Origin: Clavibacter sp. VKM Ac-2872
GTDB lineage: Bacteria > Actinomycetota > Actinomycetes > Actinomycetales > Microbacteriaceae
Direction of reading: 5' to 3'
NCBI RefSeq assembly: GCF_015351105.1
Contig: NZ_JADKRR010000002.1
Location: 310,001 to 374,000, forward strand
DNA: 64,000 nt
Positions within the stretch are counted from its first letter, which is position 1. Each line of letters starts with the position of its first letter. The translations under genes were made by a program, and so were the position numbers. The notes below the pieces were generated by a model that saw only the letters and a list, made by a program, of their open reading frames with translations, had not been told where the DNA came from and did no database searches. This document shows, in pieces, positions 36,115 through 44,535 of the stretch.

Positions 36115-36438
36115 ATGATCCGCGAGCCCGAGCCCCTCGTCCCCCACCCCCCGCACGCCCGCTTCCACCAGGGCGCCTGGCGCGTGCAGGTCGCGTCGCA
36201 GCCCGTCCTCGGCTACGTGGTGCCCACGGCGCGCACGGCCGGCGCGGATCCCGTGTTCGAGGTCTACGCCGACGCGGTCGACGACTCCGGCCGGCGGGTG
36301 TGGGTCTCGACGGCCGTCACGCTGGAGGACGCGGTCGCGTGGATGCGCGAGCACGACATGGAGCTGCTCTCGTTCGCGGGCGAGCACGCCCGTCGCCGCC
36401 GCGAGCTCGCCACCGGCATGATGCCGACGCACTACTGA
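36115..36438 (+). CDS. Conserved hypothetical protein (107 aa)
   Basis: A 107-residue soluble protein. It has alternating beta-strand-like segments (AWRVQVASQPVLGYVV, DPVFEVYADAVDDSGRRVWVS) and a helical end (TLEDAVAWMREHDMELL). No family recognised. ATG at 36115 follows TGGAG. The last seven bases overlap the stop of the convergent MFS gene. Confidence 0.65.
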   Translation: MIREPEPLVPHPPHARFHQGAWRVQVASQPVLGYVVPTARTAGADPVFEVYADAVDDSGRRVWVSTAVTLEDAVAWMREHDMELLSFAGEHARRRRELATGMMPTHY

Positions 36439-37685
36439 GCGAGGAGCCGGCCGCTGCGCCGCGCGACCGCGGCGACGAGCGGCTGCGCGAGGGCCAGCGC
36501 CAGGCACAGGGCGCCGAGCACGTCCCAGGTGCCGGCGGCGTGCAGGTGCGCGATGAGCTGCGTGCCGAGGAGCGGTCCCACCATCGCGGCGACGCCCCAG
36601 CTGATCCCGTAGGCCGACAGGTAGCGCCCCCGGGCGGCGGCGGGCGCGATCGCGGCGACGAGGGCCGTCGCGCGACCCAGCAGGATCAGGTCGCCGAGGC
36701 TCCAGACCACGGTCGCCGCGACGAGACCCGGGAGGCCGGCGGCCTGCCCGACGAGCGCGAAGCCGAGCCCCAGGAGGACGAAGCCGACCGCCATCCCCGC
36801 CGTGCTCCCGAGGCGGGACGCCGGGCCGCGCGCCAGGAGGGGCTGCCCGAGCACGATCGTCAGGGCGGAGACGGCGAGCAGGATGCCGAGCGACGCGGGG
36901 TCGATCCCCCGTTCGGCCAGCGTCAGAGGCAGGGCGACGTCGATCTGCAGGTAGAGCACCGCGAAGCCCGTGCCGGTGGCGAGCATCACGAGCAGCAGCG
37001 GGTCGCGCCACGGGCTGCGCGCGCCGGCCACCGGAGCGGGCGCGTCACCCGCCGGCTCCTCGGCCGCGACCGGGGATCCCCGACGGAGCCCGACGAGCAC
37101 GAGGGCGGCGCAGGCGAGGCAGCTCACCGCGTCGGCGACGAACAGCAGGCGCAGGTCGATGCCGCCCAGGATCGCCGCGAGGACGCCGGCCGCGACCCCC
37201 GCGACCGCGAGTGCCGCCCCGTAGAGGCCGTACGCGGCGACCCGGTCGCGGTCGTCCGTGACGAGGTCCGCGATGAGCGCCTGCGAGGCCGGCTCGTAGA
37301 CCTCGAACGCCAGGCCGAGGAGCACGGCGGCCACCGCGGCGGTCGCGATGCCGGGAGCCGCCGCCAGCATGAGCTGGAAGGCGGCGGTGAGCGTCAGGCC
37401 GAGCGCGATCGTGCTCCGCCGGCCGAGCGCGTCGGCGAGGAGCCCGCCGAGGATCCGCGACGGGATCGTGGCGGCCCCGAAGAGCGCGACGACGAGGCCG
37501 GCGGTCGCGAGCGACGCGCCGAGGTCGACGGTGAGCACCACCGTGAGGAACGGCAGCGTGAACGCGCCGAGCCGGTTGACGGCCCGGGCGAGGACGAGGA
37601 TCCGGACCTCCACGGGGAGGCGCCGCCACGTCACGACGCGGCCGGGGCGCACGTCCGTCACGTCGTCGTCGGCTGCCTCGTCCAT
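36432..37685 (-). CDS. MFS transporter
   Basis: A 417-residue major-facilitator protein with 12 TM helices in two halves. The typical loop-2/3 motif is GGLLADALGRRSTIALG, and TM5-type SQALIADLVTDDRDRVAAYGLYGA follows. Probably a proton-coupled exporter; substrate unknown. It lies 20 bases downstream of crtEb on the same strand and may be cotranscribed with the carotenoid operon. ATG at 37685. Confidence 0.85.
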   Translation of the reverse strand: MDEAADDDVTDVRPGRVVTWRRLPVEVRILVLARAVNRLGAFTLPFLTVVLTVDLGASLATAGLVVALFGAATIPSRILGGLLADALGRRSTIALGLTLTAAFQLMLAAAPGIATAAVAAVLLGLAFEVYEPASQALIADLVTDDRDRVAAYGLYGAALAVAGVAAGVLAAILGGIDLRLLFVADAVSCLACAALVLVGLRRGSPVAAEEPAGDAPAPVAGARSPWRDPLLLVMLATGTGFAVLYLQIDVALPLTLAERGIDPASLGILLAVSALTIVLGQPLLARGPASRLGSTAGMAVGFVLLGLGFALVGQAAGLPGLVAATVVWSLGDLILLGRATALVAAIAPAAARGRYLSAYGISWGVAAMVGPLLGTQLIAHLHAAGTWDVLGALCLALALAQPLVAAVARRSGRLLAQ

Positions 37686-37705
37686 GCGCCCACCCGCCGT
37701 CCGGG

Positions 37706-38602
37706 TCAGGCGTTCGTGAGCCAGTACGCGATGAGGAGCATCGTCACCACGAAGCCGGACAGGAAGTTCAGGCCGAGGAAGCGGCGCCAGCCGCGGTTCG
37801 CGGCTCCCGCGTCCTCGTCGCGGATCGACCAGAACGGCGCGGTGCTCAGGATGTACGGGATCACGAGCACGCTGGCGATGATACCCGGCAGCCCGGTGAA
37901 CAGCATCGCGACCCCGGCCGCGGCGTACGCGAGCACGGCGATCCGCACGGTGACGGCCCCGCCGAGCACGGTCGCGATGGAGGAGATGCCGCCCTCGCGG
38001 TCGGCCACGATGTCCTGCACCGCGCCGAACGCGTGCGAAGCGACCCCCCACAGGAAGAACGCCGCGAGGATCGCCCACAGCGCGGGCGTGAACGCGCCGC
38101 CCGCGAGCACGATGCCGTAGACCGCGGGGGACGTGAAGTGCGTGCTCGAGGTGAGGGAGTCGAGCACCGGCCGCTCCTTGAAGCGCAGGCCCTTCAGCGA
38201 GTACGCGATCACGGCGAAGACGCTCACAGCCAGCACCGCGACGCTCGCCGCGGATCCCACGGCCACGAGGTAGACGAGGAACGGCACGTTCGTGACGAGC
38301 ACGGCGATGAGCACCGGCCGGTGCATGGCCCGCGCGAGCACCGCGCCCTCCACGCCGCCCTTCCGCGGGTTCCGCATGTCGGACTCGTAGTCGAAGACGT
38401 CGTTGATGCCGTACATGGCGAGGTTGTACGGGATGAGGAAGTAGAGGGTGCCGAGGATCGCCGTGAGGTCGAGATCGCGCGTGACCGTGAGGTACGCGGC
38501 CGCGAACGGGAACGCCGTGTTCACCCAGGAGAGCGGGCGGGACGACAGCGCGATGGTGCGCAGCGTCTCCGCGGCGCCCGGACGCGCGCGCACGTCACTC
38601 AT
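37706..38602 (-). CDS. crtEb: Lycopene elongase (C50 carotenoid biosynthesis)
   Basis: A 298-residue UbiA-superfamily prenyltransferase. The first Asp-rich site is NDVFDYESD near residue 67, the second is AVQDIVADREGG near residue 196, with eight or nine TM helices. In the crt cluster this is the lycopene elongase that adds two dimethylallyl units to lycopene to give the C50 backbone (flavuxanthin-type). Its start overlaps the end of crtYf by eight bases. Known from Corynebacterium and Clavibacter C50 pathways. Confidence 0.92.
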   Translation of the reverse strand: MSDVRARPGAAETLRTIALSSRPLSWVNTAFPFAAAYLTVTRDLDLTAILGTLYFLIPYNLAMYGINDVFDYESDMRNPRKGGVEGAVLARAMHRPVLIAVLVTNVPFLVYLVAVGSAASVAVLAVSVFAVIAYSLKGLRFKERPVLDSLTSSTHFTSPAVYGIVLAGGAFTPALWAILAAFFLWGVASHAFGAVQDIVADREGGISSIATVLGGAVTVRIAVLAYAAAGVAMLFTGLPGIIASVLVIPYILSTAPFWSIRDEDAGAANRGWRRFLGLNFLSGFVVTMLLIAYWLTNA

Positions 38603-38963
38603 GCGCTTCGATGCCGGACACGCTGCGGCGGCGGCGCAGCAGGTACCAGACCGCGGGGAGCAGCACGAGGGCGGCGATCGCGTAGGCGAAGTCCTCGACG
38701 GGCGCGTAGCCGAGGATGAGGCCCACCAGCTTGTCGTCGTCGTAGCCGACGAGGCCGACCTTGATCATGATGTTGTCGAAGATGAGCGTCATCACGAGCA
38801 GGATCAGGACGGGCATCCGCCGGTACCAGTAGTACTCGGGGTAGTCGAAGCGGCTGGATCCGTAGGGCACCGCGTTCGCCTCGCGCAGCAGCAGGCGGCG
38901 GAACAGGAACCCCACGACCGCGACGGGGAGCAGGAACAGCAGGTCGAGCGCGAGGTAGCTCAT
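38595..38963 (-). CDS. crtYf: C50 carotenoid cyclase subunit (lycopene cyclase domain)
   Basis: A 122-residue membrane protein with three TM helices of the heterodimeric lycopene-cyclase domain family. Signature elements are NAVPYGSSRF and YWYRRMPVLILLVMTLIFDNIM, with ILGYAPVEDFAYAIAA holding the conserved PxEDFxY motif. It works with CrtYe to form the end rings of the C50 carotenoid. ATG at 38963 overlaps the crtYe stop by four bases. Confidence 0.9.
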   Translation of the reverse strand: MSYLALDLLFLLPVAVVGFLFRRLLLREANAVPYGSSRFDYPEYYWYRRMPVLILLVMTLIFDNIMIKVGLVGYDDDKLVGLILGYAPVEDFAYAIAALVLLPAVWYLLRRRRSVSGIEAHE

Positions 38964-39304
38964 CGGTTCGCGCGCTCCCTCGCCCGGGCGACGTGGTGGT
39001 CGGCGAGGCGGCTGAACCCGTTGACGAGGTTCATCGTGAGGTAGCAGAGCAGCGCGAGGAAGAAGACCTCCTCGAGCGGCAGCTCCGGGCCCACGAGGAT
39101 CCCCGTCATGAACGCGGTCTCCCCGCGGAAGAAGATGCCCTGCGAGATGCCCGCGATGTCCCAGGCGAGGAAGAAGGCGACGCCGATGAGGGTCGTGAGG
39201 ATCGCCGCCGTCCGGTCGCGCCAGAAGAACAGGCGCCACCGCCGGTCGATGAGCATCATGCAGCCGAGCGCGCCGAGCAGCAGCACCAGGTAGACGAGGC
39301 CCAT
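38960..39304 (-). CDS. crtYe: C50 carotenoid cyclase subunit (lycopene cyclase domain)
   Basis: A 114-residue membrane protein with three TM helices: VYLVLLLGALGCMMLID, then RRWRLFFWRDR, AWDIAGISQGIFFRGE, and the conserved GPELPLEEVFFLALLCYLT, with the PLEExxF motif. It pairs with CrtYf as a heterodimeric cyclase. Its ATG shares one base with the crtI stop (TGATG), so translation is coupled. Whether the product rings are epsilon or beta type cannot be seen from sequence. Confidence 0.9.
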   Translation of the reverse strand: MGLVYLVLLLGALGCMMLIDRRWRLFFWRDRTAAILTTLIGVAFFLAWDIAGISQGIFFRGETAFMTGILVGPELPLEEVFFLALLCYLTMNLVNGFSRLADHHVARARERANR

Positions 39305-40902
39305 CAGACGACCGGGCGGCCGACCGTGCGCACGAGCGGCACGGCGCCCGGGCCGGTCGACGTGTCGCCGCGGAGGCGCTTCACGAGGATCTCCGCGCTG
39401 ATGAGGCACATGGGCAGGCCGATGCCGGGGATGGTGGATCCGCCGGCGTAGTGCAGCCCGTCGACCTTCTTGCTCGTGTTGCCGGCGCGGAACATGGCCG
39501 ACTGCGTGAGCGTGTGGGCGGGCCCGAGGATGGTGCCCTTCCACGAGTGCAGGTCGGCGGCGAAGTCGCCGGGGCCCGAGGTGCGGCGGAGGACGATGCG
39601 CTCGGCGAGGTCGGGGATGCCGGCCCAGTCGCTGATCTGCTGGATGGCGCGGTCGGCGATCTCCTCGACGCGCGCGTCGCCGGCGCCGTCGATGCCGCCG
39701 CGGCCGATGGTCGGGTCGGCGGGGATGGGCACGAGGATGAAGACGTTCTCGTGGCCCGCGGGCGCGACCGATGCGTCGGTGGCGCTGGGCTTGCAGACGT
39801 AGAGGCTCGCCGGATCCGGCACGGAGGTCGTGCCGCCCTTCGGCGGGAAGATGCGGGAGAAGTTCTCGTCCCAGTCCTCCGTGAACAGCAGCGTGTGGTG
39901 GTGCAGCTCGGGCAGCTCGCCCTCCACGCCGAGGTAGACGAGCACGGCGCCGGGGCCCGCGGTGGCCTTGTCCCAGTACGCCTGCGGGTAGGTGCGGAAC
40001 GCCTCGGGGATGAGCTCGGTCTCGGTGTGATGCAGGTCGGCGGTGGAGACGACCACGTCGGCGTCGAGCGTCTCGGTGCCGGCGTCGGTGGTGATCTGCA
40101 CGCCGCGCGCCCGCGCCTTGCCGGCCTTCGTCGGCTCGGTGAGGATGCGCGAGACGGGCGCGCCCGTGCGGATCTCGACGCCCTCGGCGCGCGCGACCCG
40201 CTCGATCGCGTCGATCACGGTGATGAGGCCGCCCTGCGGGTACAGCACGCCGTCCTCGAGGTCGAGGTGGCTCATCAGGTGGTACATGCTCGGCGCGAGC
40301 TTCGGCGACGAGCCGAGGAACACGGCAGGGTAGCCGAGGATCTGGCGGAGGCGGCGGTCCTTCACGTAGCGGGCCACGTGCGTCTCGAGCGGCGTGAGCA
40401 GCAGCTTCCCGAGCGTGCCCGTGCGGGTGACGACGTCGCGCTTCAGCAGCGACCGGTAGTCGGCGAAGGTCGTGTAGAGGAAGCGCTTCTTCGCGACCTC
40501 GTAGACGTCCTTCGCGGAGTCGAGGTAGCGGGCCATGGCGGGGCGGGATCCGGGCTCGACGCTCTCGAACAGGTCGAGGTTGGCCTCGCGGGAGTCGCGG
40601 ATGTCGATGGGGTCGCTCTCGCCCTCGAACAGCACGCGGTAGCCGGGGAGGCGCACGAGGTCGAGCTCGTCGGCCGCGCTCGTGCCCAACAGACGGAAGA
40701 AGTGGTCGAACACCTCGGGCATGAGGTACCAGCTCGGGCCGAGGTCGAAGCGGAAGCCGTCCTTCTCCCAGGAGCCGGCGCGGCCGCCGACCTCGTCGCG
40801 GCCCTCGACGAGGGTGACGCGGTAGCCGTCGCGGGCGAGGAGAGCCGCGGAGGCGAGGCCGGCGATCCCGCCGCCGATCACGATGGCGGTGGGTGCGGTC
40901 AT
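39304..40902 (-). CDS. crtI: Phytoene desaturase (C-terminal module of a continuous crtB-crtI frame)
   Basis: A 532-residue FAD-dependent desaturase from the internal ATG at 40902, preceded by AGGAG seven bases upstream. It has the N-terminal dinucleotide motif IVIGGGIAGLASAALLARDG and the CrtI C-terminal signature (LHYAGGSTIPGIGLPMCLISAE). It converts phytoene to lycopene in four steps. The frame is open upstream through crtB with no stop, so it may be made alone, as a fusion, or both. The internal ribosome binding site favours some independent translation. Confidence 0.92.
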   Translation of the reverse strand: MTAPTAIVIGGGIAGLASAALLARDGYRVTLVEGRDEVGGRAGSWEKDGFRFDLGPSWYLMPEVFDHFFRLLGTSAADELDLVRLPGYRVLFEGESDPIDIRDSREANLDLFESVEPGSRPAMARYLDSAKDVYEVAKKRFLYTTFADYRSLLKRDVVTRTGTLGKLLLTPLETHVARYVKDRRLRQILGYPAVFLGSSPKLAPSMYHLMSHLDLEDGVLYPQGGLITVIDAIERVARAEGVEIRTGAPVSRILTEPTKAGKARARGVQITTDAGTETLDADVVVSTADLHHTETELIPEAFRTYPQAYWDKATAGPGAVLVYLGVEGELPELHHHTLLFTEDWDENFSRIFPPKGGTTSVPDPASLYVCKPSATDASVAPAGHENVFILVPIPADPTIGRGGIDGAGDARVEEIADRAIQQISDWAGIPDLAERIVLRRTSGPGDFAADLHSWKGTILGPAHTLTQSAMFRAGNTSKKVDGLHYAGGSTIPGIGLPMCLISAEILVKRLRGDTSTGPGAVPLVRTVGRPVV

Positions 40903-41949
40903 GGCGCTCTCCTGCTGCTCGGGGTCGGACGGGGCGGGGTCGGACGGGGCGGGCTCGGTCGGGGCGGGACGCGACGCGGGGGCCGGGCGGGCGGCATGCG
41001 CGCGGGGTCCGCGGGAGCGGCGCACGAGGCGGCCGTCGACCCCCGACGGCTCAGCGCCCGACGCGGCGGCGAGCGCGATGCGGGCCTTCACGGGATCCGG
41101 CACCCGCACGCGCGTCCGCACGAGCTCGGACGCCGGGGTGTCGCGCAGGCGCACGGCGAGCTCCGCGAACAGGCCCTGCGCGAGCGCGACGGCGCGGCGG
41201 CTGGAGGCGGGCAGGTCGGGGATCACGGCGCCGGACACGCGGAGGTCGTGGTCGATGTCGTCGAGGATGCGCTCCTTGTCGGCCTCCGAGAAGGAGGCGA
41301 CGTCGACGCCGGGGAAGTAGCTGCGGCCGAGCGCGCCGTGGTCGGCGGCCAGGTCGCGGAGGAAGTTGACCTTCTGGAACGCGGCGCCGAGGCGCTTGGC
41401 GCCCTCCTCGAAGCGGATCCGCTCCGGGCGCGTCGTCGCGTGGCCGACCAGGAACGCGCGCAGGCACATGAGGCCGACGACCTCGGCGGATCCGTACACG
41501 TACTCCGTGAAGGACGCGGGCGTGTGCTCCATCCGCCGCAGGTCCATGCGCATGGAGGCGAAGAACGGCGCGGTGAGCTCGGCGCCGAAGCCCGCGCGGC
41601 GGGCCGTGATGGCGAAGGCGTGGACGACGAGGTTGGTGCTGTAGCCGCGGAGCATGGCGTCCTCGGTCTCCTGCTCCAGCGCGTCGAGCAGCTCCTCGAC
41701 GTGCGCCGGATCCACGCCGGCACCGGCCGCGGCCCCGTCGACGATCTCGTCAGCCACGCGCACGAGCGCGTACACGTTCTCGATGTGCTGGCGGACGTCA
41801 GGCCCGAGCAGGCGCGACGCGAGCCCGAAGGAGGTGGAGTAGCGGCGGATCACGACGGAGGCGGTCTCCTGCGCGACGCGGTCGTACTTCTCGAGGCCCG
41901 TGGGCTCCTCGGGGGCGGCGGGCCGGCGGCCGGGGAGGCGACGGGTCAT
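39304..41949 (-). CDS. Uninterrupted crtB-crtI reading frame (putative bifunctional phytoene synthase/desaturase)
   Basis: The whole stretch is one open frame of 881 codons covering the CrtB and CrtI modules listed separately. If read through, it gives a fused phytoene synthase-desaturase with a linker of about 45 residues rich in Pro, Ala, Ser and Asp, a typical flexible tether. The linker has the repeat APSDP. A sequencing error that removed a stop cannot be excluded, but both coding regions keep full-length domains. Confidence 0.6.
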   Translation of the reverse strand: MTRRLPGRRPAAPEEPTGLEKYDRVAQETASVVIRRYSTSFGLASRLLGPDVRQHIENVYALVRVADEIVDGAAAGAGVDPAHVEELLDALEQETEDAMLRGYSTNLVVHAFAITARRAGFGAELTAPFFASMRMDLRRMEHTPASFTEYVYGSAEVVGLMCLRAFLVGHATTRPERIRFEEGAKRLGAAFQKVNFLRDLAADHGALGRSYFPGVDVASFSEADKERILDDIDHDLRVSGAVIPDLPASSRRAVALAQGLFAELAVRLRDTPASELVRTRVRVPDPVKARIALAAASGAEPSGVDGRLVRRSRGPRAHAARPAPASRPAPTEPAPSDPAPSDPEQQESAMTAPTAIVIGGGIAGLASAALLARDGYRVTLVEGRDEVGGRAGSWEKDGFRFDLGPSWYLMPEVFDHFFRLLGTSAADELDLVRLPGYRVLFEGESDPIDIRDSREANLDLFESVEPGSRPAMARYLDSAKDVYEVAKKRFLYTTFADYRSLLKRDVVTRTGTLGKLLLTPLETHVARYVKDRRLRQILGYPAVFLGSSPKLAPSMYHLMSHLDLEDGVLYPQGGLITVIDAIERVARAEGVEIRTGAPVSRILTEPTKAGKARARGVQITTDAGTETLDADVVVSTADLHHTETELIPEAFRTYPQAYWDKATAGPGAVLVYLGVEGELPELHHHTLLFTEDWDENFSRIFPPKGGTTSVPDPASLYVCKPSATDASVAPAGHENVFILVPIPADPTIGRGGIDGAGDARVEEIADRAIQQISDWAGIPDLAERIVLRRTSGPGDFAADLHSWKGTILGPAHTLTQSAMFRAGNTSKKVDGLHYAGGSTIPGIGLPMCLISAEILVKRLRGDTSTGPGAVPLVRTVGRPVV
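40903..41949 (-). CDS. crtB: Phytoene synthase (N-terminal module of a continuous crtB-crtI frame)
   Basis: 349 codons from the ATG at 41949 to the last codon before the crtI start. The squalene/phytoene synthase fold is clear: YSTSFGLASRLL, first Asp motif RVADEIVDG, second region NFLRDLAADHGALGRSYFP, and the SAEVVGLMCL helix. It condenses two GGPP to phytoene. The catalytic domain ends near residue 305; a Pro/Ala/Ser/Asp-rich stretch with APSDPAPSDPEQQES follows and leads straight into CrtI with no stop codon. The ATG overlaps the crtE stop by four bases. Confidence 0.9.
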
Positions 41950-43016
41950 CGGATGCGCCCGAGCACGGACTCCGCGACGGGCGCGAGCTCCCGGCGGAGG
42001 GCCTCCGGCACGACCGGGTCGTCGAGGCGCGCGACGGCGGCGACCGCGAGGTCCCGCGCGACGCCCTCGGCGTAGGTGCGGGCGCCCGAGCTCTCCAGCA
42101 CCGAGCGGACGAGCGCCGCCTCGCCGCGGGAGAGGTCGTCCTTGCCCACGAGCGCGCTGATCTCGCCCCACTCCGACGACCGCACGGCGTGCGCGATGAG
42201 CACGGTGCGCTTGCCCTCGCGCAGGTCGCCGAGGTTCGTCTTGCCGGTCTCCTGCTCGTCGCCGAAGACGCCGAGCACGTCGTCGACCACCTGGTAGGCG
42301 ATGCCGATGTCGCGGCCGAAGTCGCCGAGCGCCGCGACGACCTCGGGTCGCGCGCCCGCGAGCACCGCACCCGCCTGCAGCGGCGCCTCGAACGAGTACA
42401 CGGCGGTCTTGAGCCGCTCCATGCGGAGGATCTCGTCGACGCTCGGCACGTCCGCGGTGAGCGAGAACTCGACGTCGATGAGCTCGCCCGCGGCCGACGC
42501 GAACACGGCGTCGTCGAGGAGCTCCAGGAGGTGGGACCGCGTCAGGTCGCGCACGCCGCTCGCGTCGATGAGGCGGTAGGCGTTGACGAGCGCCAGATCC
42601 CCCGCGATGACGGCGGCCGACATGCCGCGGTGCTCGGCGAGCGGCTGGGGCAGGCCCTGCGTGGTGGCGATGTCGCGGTAGGCGCCGGAGACGTTGGGGC
42701 CGCCGCGCCGGGTGAAGTCGCGGTCGATGACATCATCGTGGACGATGAGCGCGGTGTGGAGCATCTCGAACGCGGCGCCGACGTGGGCGGCTGCCTGCAC
42801 GTCCTGGCCCCCGAGGCCGTCGTACGCGGCCATCACCATGCGCGGCCGGAACCGCTTGCCGCCGGCCGTGTTCGACTCGAGCGTGCGCCACAGCTTCACG
42901 TACTCGGGGCCCATGACCTCGGCCCGGACGAGCGAGCGGGCGAAGAACGCATCCAGCACGCCGTTCACATGGGCCTGCCTCGTGGTGGAGACGGCAGCGA
43001 GGTTGGTGGCGTCCAC
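41946..43016 (-). CDS. crtE: Geranylgeranyl diphosphate synthase
   Basis: A 356-residue trans-isoprenyl diphosphate synthase. The first aspartate-rich motif is IVHDDVIDRD near residue 93 and the second DDVLGVFGDEQ near residue 245; GKRFRPRM binds the diphosphate. It makes the C20 GGPP used by CrtB. GTG at 43016 is the start, only 44 bases from the divergent idi start, so the mRNA may be nearly leaderless. First gene of the crt operon. Confidence 0.92.
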   Translation of the reverse strand: MDATNLAAVSTTRQAHVNGVLDAFFARSLVRAEVMGPEYVKLWRTLESNTAGGKRFRPRMVMAAYDGLGGQDVQAAAHVGAAFEMLHTALIVHDDVIDRDFTRRGGPNVSGAYRDIATTQGLPQPLAEHRGMSAAVIAGDLALVNAYRLIDASGVRDLTRSHLLELLDDAVFASAAGELIDVEFSLTADVPSVDEILRMERLKTAVYSFEAPLQAGAVLAGARPEVVAALGDFGRDIGIAYQVVDDVLGVFGDEQETGKTNLGDLREGKRTVLIAHAVRSSEWGEISALVGKDDLSRGEAALVRSVLESSGARTYAEGVARDLAVAAVARLDDPVVPEALRRELAPVAESVLGRIR

Positions 43017-43060
43017 GGATGAAACCTAACATCGAGGGGGTAACGGAAAGCAGGGAGCGC

Positions 43061-43645
43061 ATGTCACAGCACACCGAGCTCGTCGTCCTCCTGGACGACG
43101 ACGGCGAGCCCATCGGGACGGCGCCCAAGGCGACGGTCCACACCCGCGACACCGCGCTGCACCTCGCGTTCTCGTGCCACGTGTTCGATCGGCAAGGCCG
43201 GATCCTCGTCACGCGCCGCGCGATCGGCAAGCTCACCTGGCCCGGCGTCTGGACCAACTCGTTCTGCGGCCACCCCGCGCCCGACGAGGACATGCTCGAG
43301 GCCGTGCACCGCCGCGCCGAGCAGGAGCTGGGGCTCGAGCTCGCGTCCGTCGAGCTCGTGCTGCCCGACTTCCGCTACCGGGCCACCGACGCCGCGGGCG
43401 TCGTCGAGAACGAGATCTGCCCCGTGTTCCGGGCGATCGCGGCCACGCCGGTGGATCCGCGGCCCGAGGAGGTCGGCGAATACCAGTGGGTGGATCCCGA
43501 GGAGCTCATCCCCGCGGTCGCCCACACGCCGTGGGCCTTCAGCCCGTGGCTCACGCTCCAGCTGCCGTTGCTGTACCCGGAGCACGCGGCGCACGCGGGG
43601 CTGGCGGACGCGGAGGCCGACGCCGACGCGGTGCCCGCCGCCTGA
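43061..43645 (+). CDS. idi: Isopentenyl-diphosphate delta-isomerase, type I
   Basis: A 194-residue Nudix-fold isomerase interconverting IPP and DMAPP. Catalytic Cys is in TNSFCGHP near residue 67; the metal-binding Nudix-like helix holds AVHRRAEQELG; the conserved Glu and Trp lie in VENEICPVF and EYQWVDPEEL. ATG at 43061 chosen over one at 43019 because known Idi proteins start near the ELVVLLDDDG segment. Divergent from crtE with shared promoter region; supplies DMAPP for CrtE and CrtEb. Confidence 0.92.
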   Translation: MSQHTELVVLLDDDGEPIGTAPKATVHTRDTALHLAFSCHVFDRQGRILVTRRAIGKLTWPGVWTNSFCGHPAPDEDMLEAVHRRAEQELGLELASVELVLPDFRYRATDAAGVVENEICPVFRAIAATPVDPRPEEVGEYQWVDPEELIPAVAHTPWAFSPWLTLQLPLLYPEHAAHAGLADAEADADAVPAA

Positions 43646-43731
43646 TCCGTTCGTCTCCTCGGGATCGGCGCCGCAGCCATCGCTGGGGGCGACCGGCCCG
43701 AGGGCGCGGCCGTCGCCCGTAGCCTCCGCGG

Positions 43732-44487
43732 GTGGAATCCGAATCGGCGCGTGTCACCCGCATCCGTCCGTTCTACGCGTCGCAGGTCGACGCCTACGAC
43801 GCCATCGTGAGCGCTCCGGTCGAGGGCTGGATCGAGGAGATCCGCGGGCACCGGACGGACGGGGGCCTGCTCGATGCCGGCTGCGGCACCGGCCGCCACG
43901 CAGAAGCTCTCGCCCGGGCGGGATTCGAGGTGGAGCTGGCGGATGCCTCGCCGGCCATCCTCGCGGTGGCGCGCACGCGCAACCCGGGGATCCGCGCGCA
44001 CCTCGCGGACATCTGCACGGTGGACCTCGGCCGCCGGTACGACGTCGTCGCGTGCCGCGGGGTGCTGAACGACATGCTCAGCGACGTCGAGCGCTCCGCC
44101 GCCGTCGAGCGCCTCGCCGCGCACGCGGCCCCCGGCGGCGTGCTGGTGCTCGACGTGCGCGACCGCGACGCCACCCGCGACCGGGCCGGCCGCACCACCA
44201 CGACGGAGGGCGCGCTGCCCGACGGACGCACCGTCCGGTTCCGCAGCAGCACGACCTGGGCGGATCCGCTGGTGCGCGTGCGCGAGCTGCACGAGATCAT
44301 CGCGCCCGGACGACCGACCGAGTCCGAGCCGTTCGACTTCGCGATGCGGCCGTGGACGCGGCGGGAGCTCACGGACGCGCTCGGCGCAGCGGGCCTGGTC
44401 GACGTCGTGGTCGACGCGGCGGCGCATCGCCCCTCCGGCGACCGGCTGGTCGCGTCGGGACGGCGCCCGCTCTCGTTCGCCGGCTGA
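43732..44487 (+). CDS. Class I SAM-dependent methyltransferase
   Basis: A 251-residue methyltransferase. Motif I is LLDAGCGTGRHAEALA near residue 46, beta-2 acidic end VELADASPAIL, motif IV YDVVACRGVLND, and a late AAPGGVLVLDVRD. GTG start. No substrate can be deduced. The stop lies inside an intrinsic-terminator-like hairpin shared with the convergent patatin gene. Confidence 0.85.
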   Translation: MESESARVTRIRPFYASQVDAYDAIVSAPVEGWIEEIRGHRTDGGLLDAGCGTGRHAEALARAGFEVELADASPAILAVARTRNPGIRAHLADICTVDLGRRYDVVACRGVLNDMLSDVERSAAVERLAAHAAPGGVLVLDVRDRDATRDRAGRTTTTEGALPDGRTVRFRSSTTWADPLVRVRELHEIIAPGRPTESEPFDFAMRPWTRRELTDALGAAGLVDVVVDAAAHRPSGDRLVASGRRPLSFAG

Positions 44488-44518
44488 GGGCCCGGCCGCG
44501 CACGCGGACGGGCCCTCA
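44485..44518. terminator. Bidirectional terminator-like hairpin
   Basis: A perfect 10-bp inverted repeat, TGAGGGCCCG at 44485-44494 and CGGGCCCTCA at 44509-44518, with a 14-base loop, lies between two convergent genes. No U-tract follows, which is common for GC-rich Actinobacteria. It includes the methyltransferase stop codon. Confidence 0.6.
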
Positions 44519-44535
44519 TCGTGGTGCGGGCGGGA

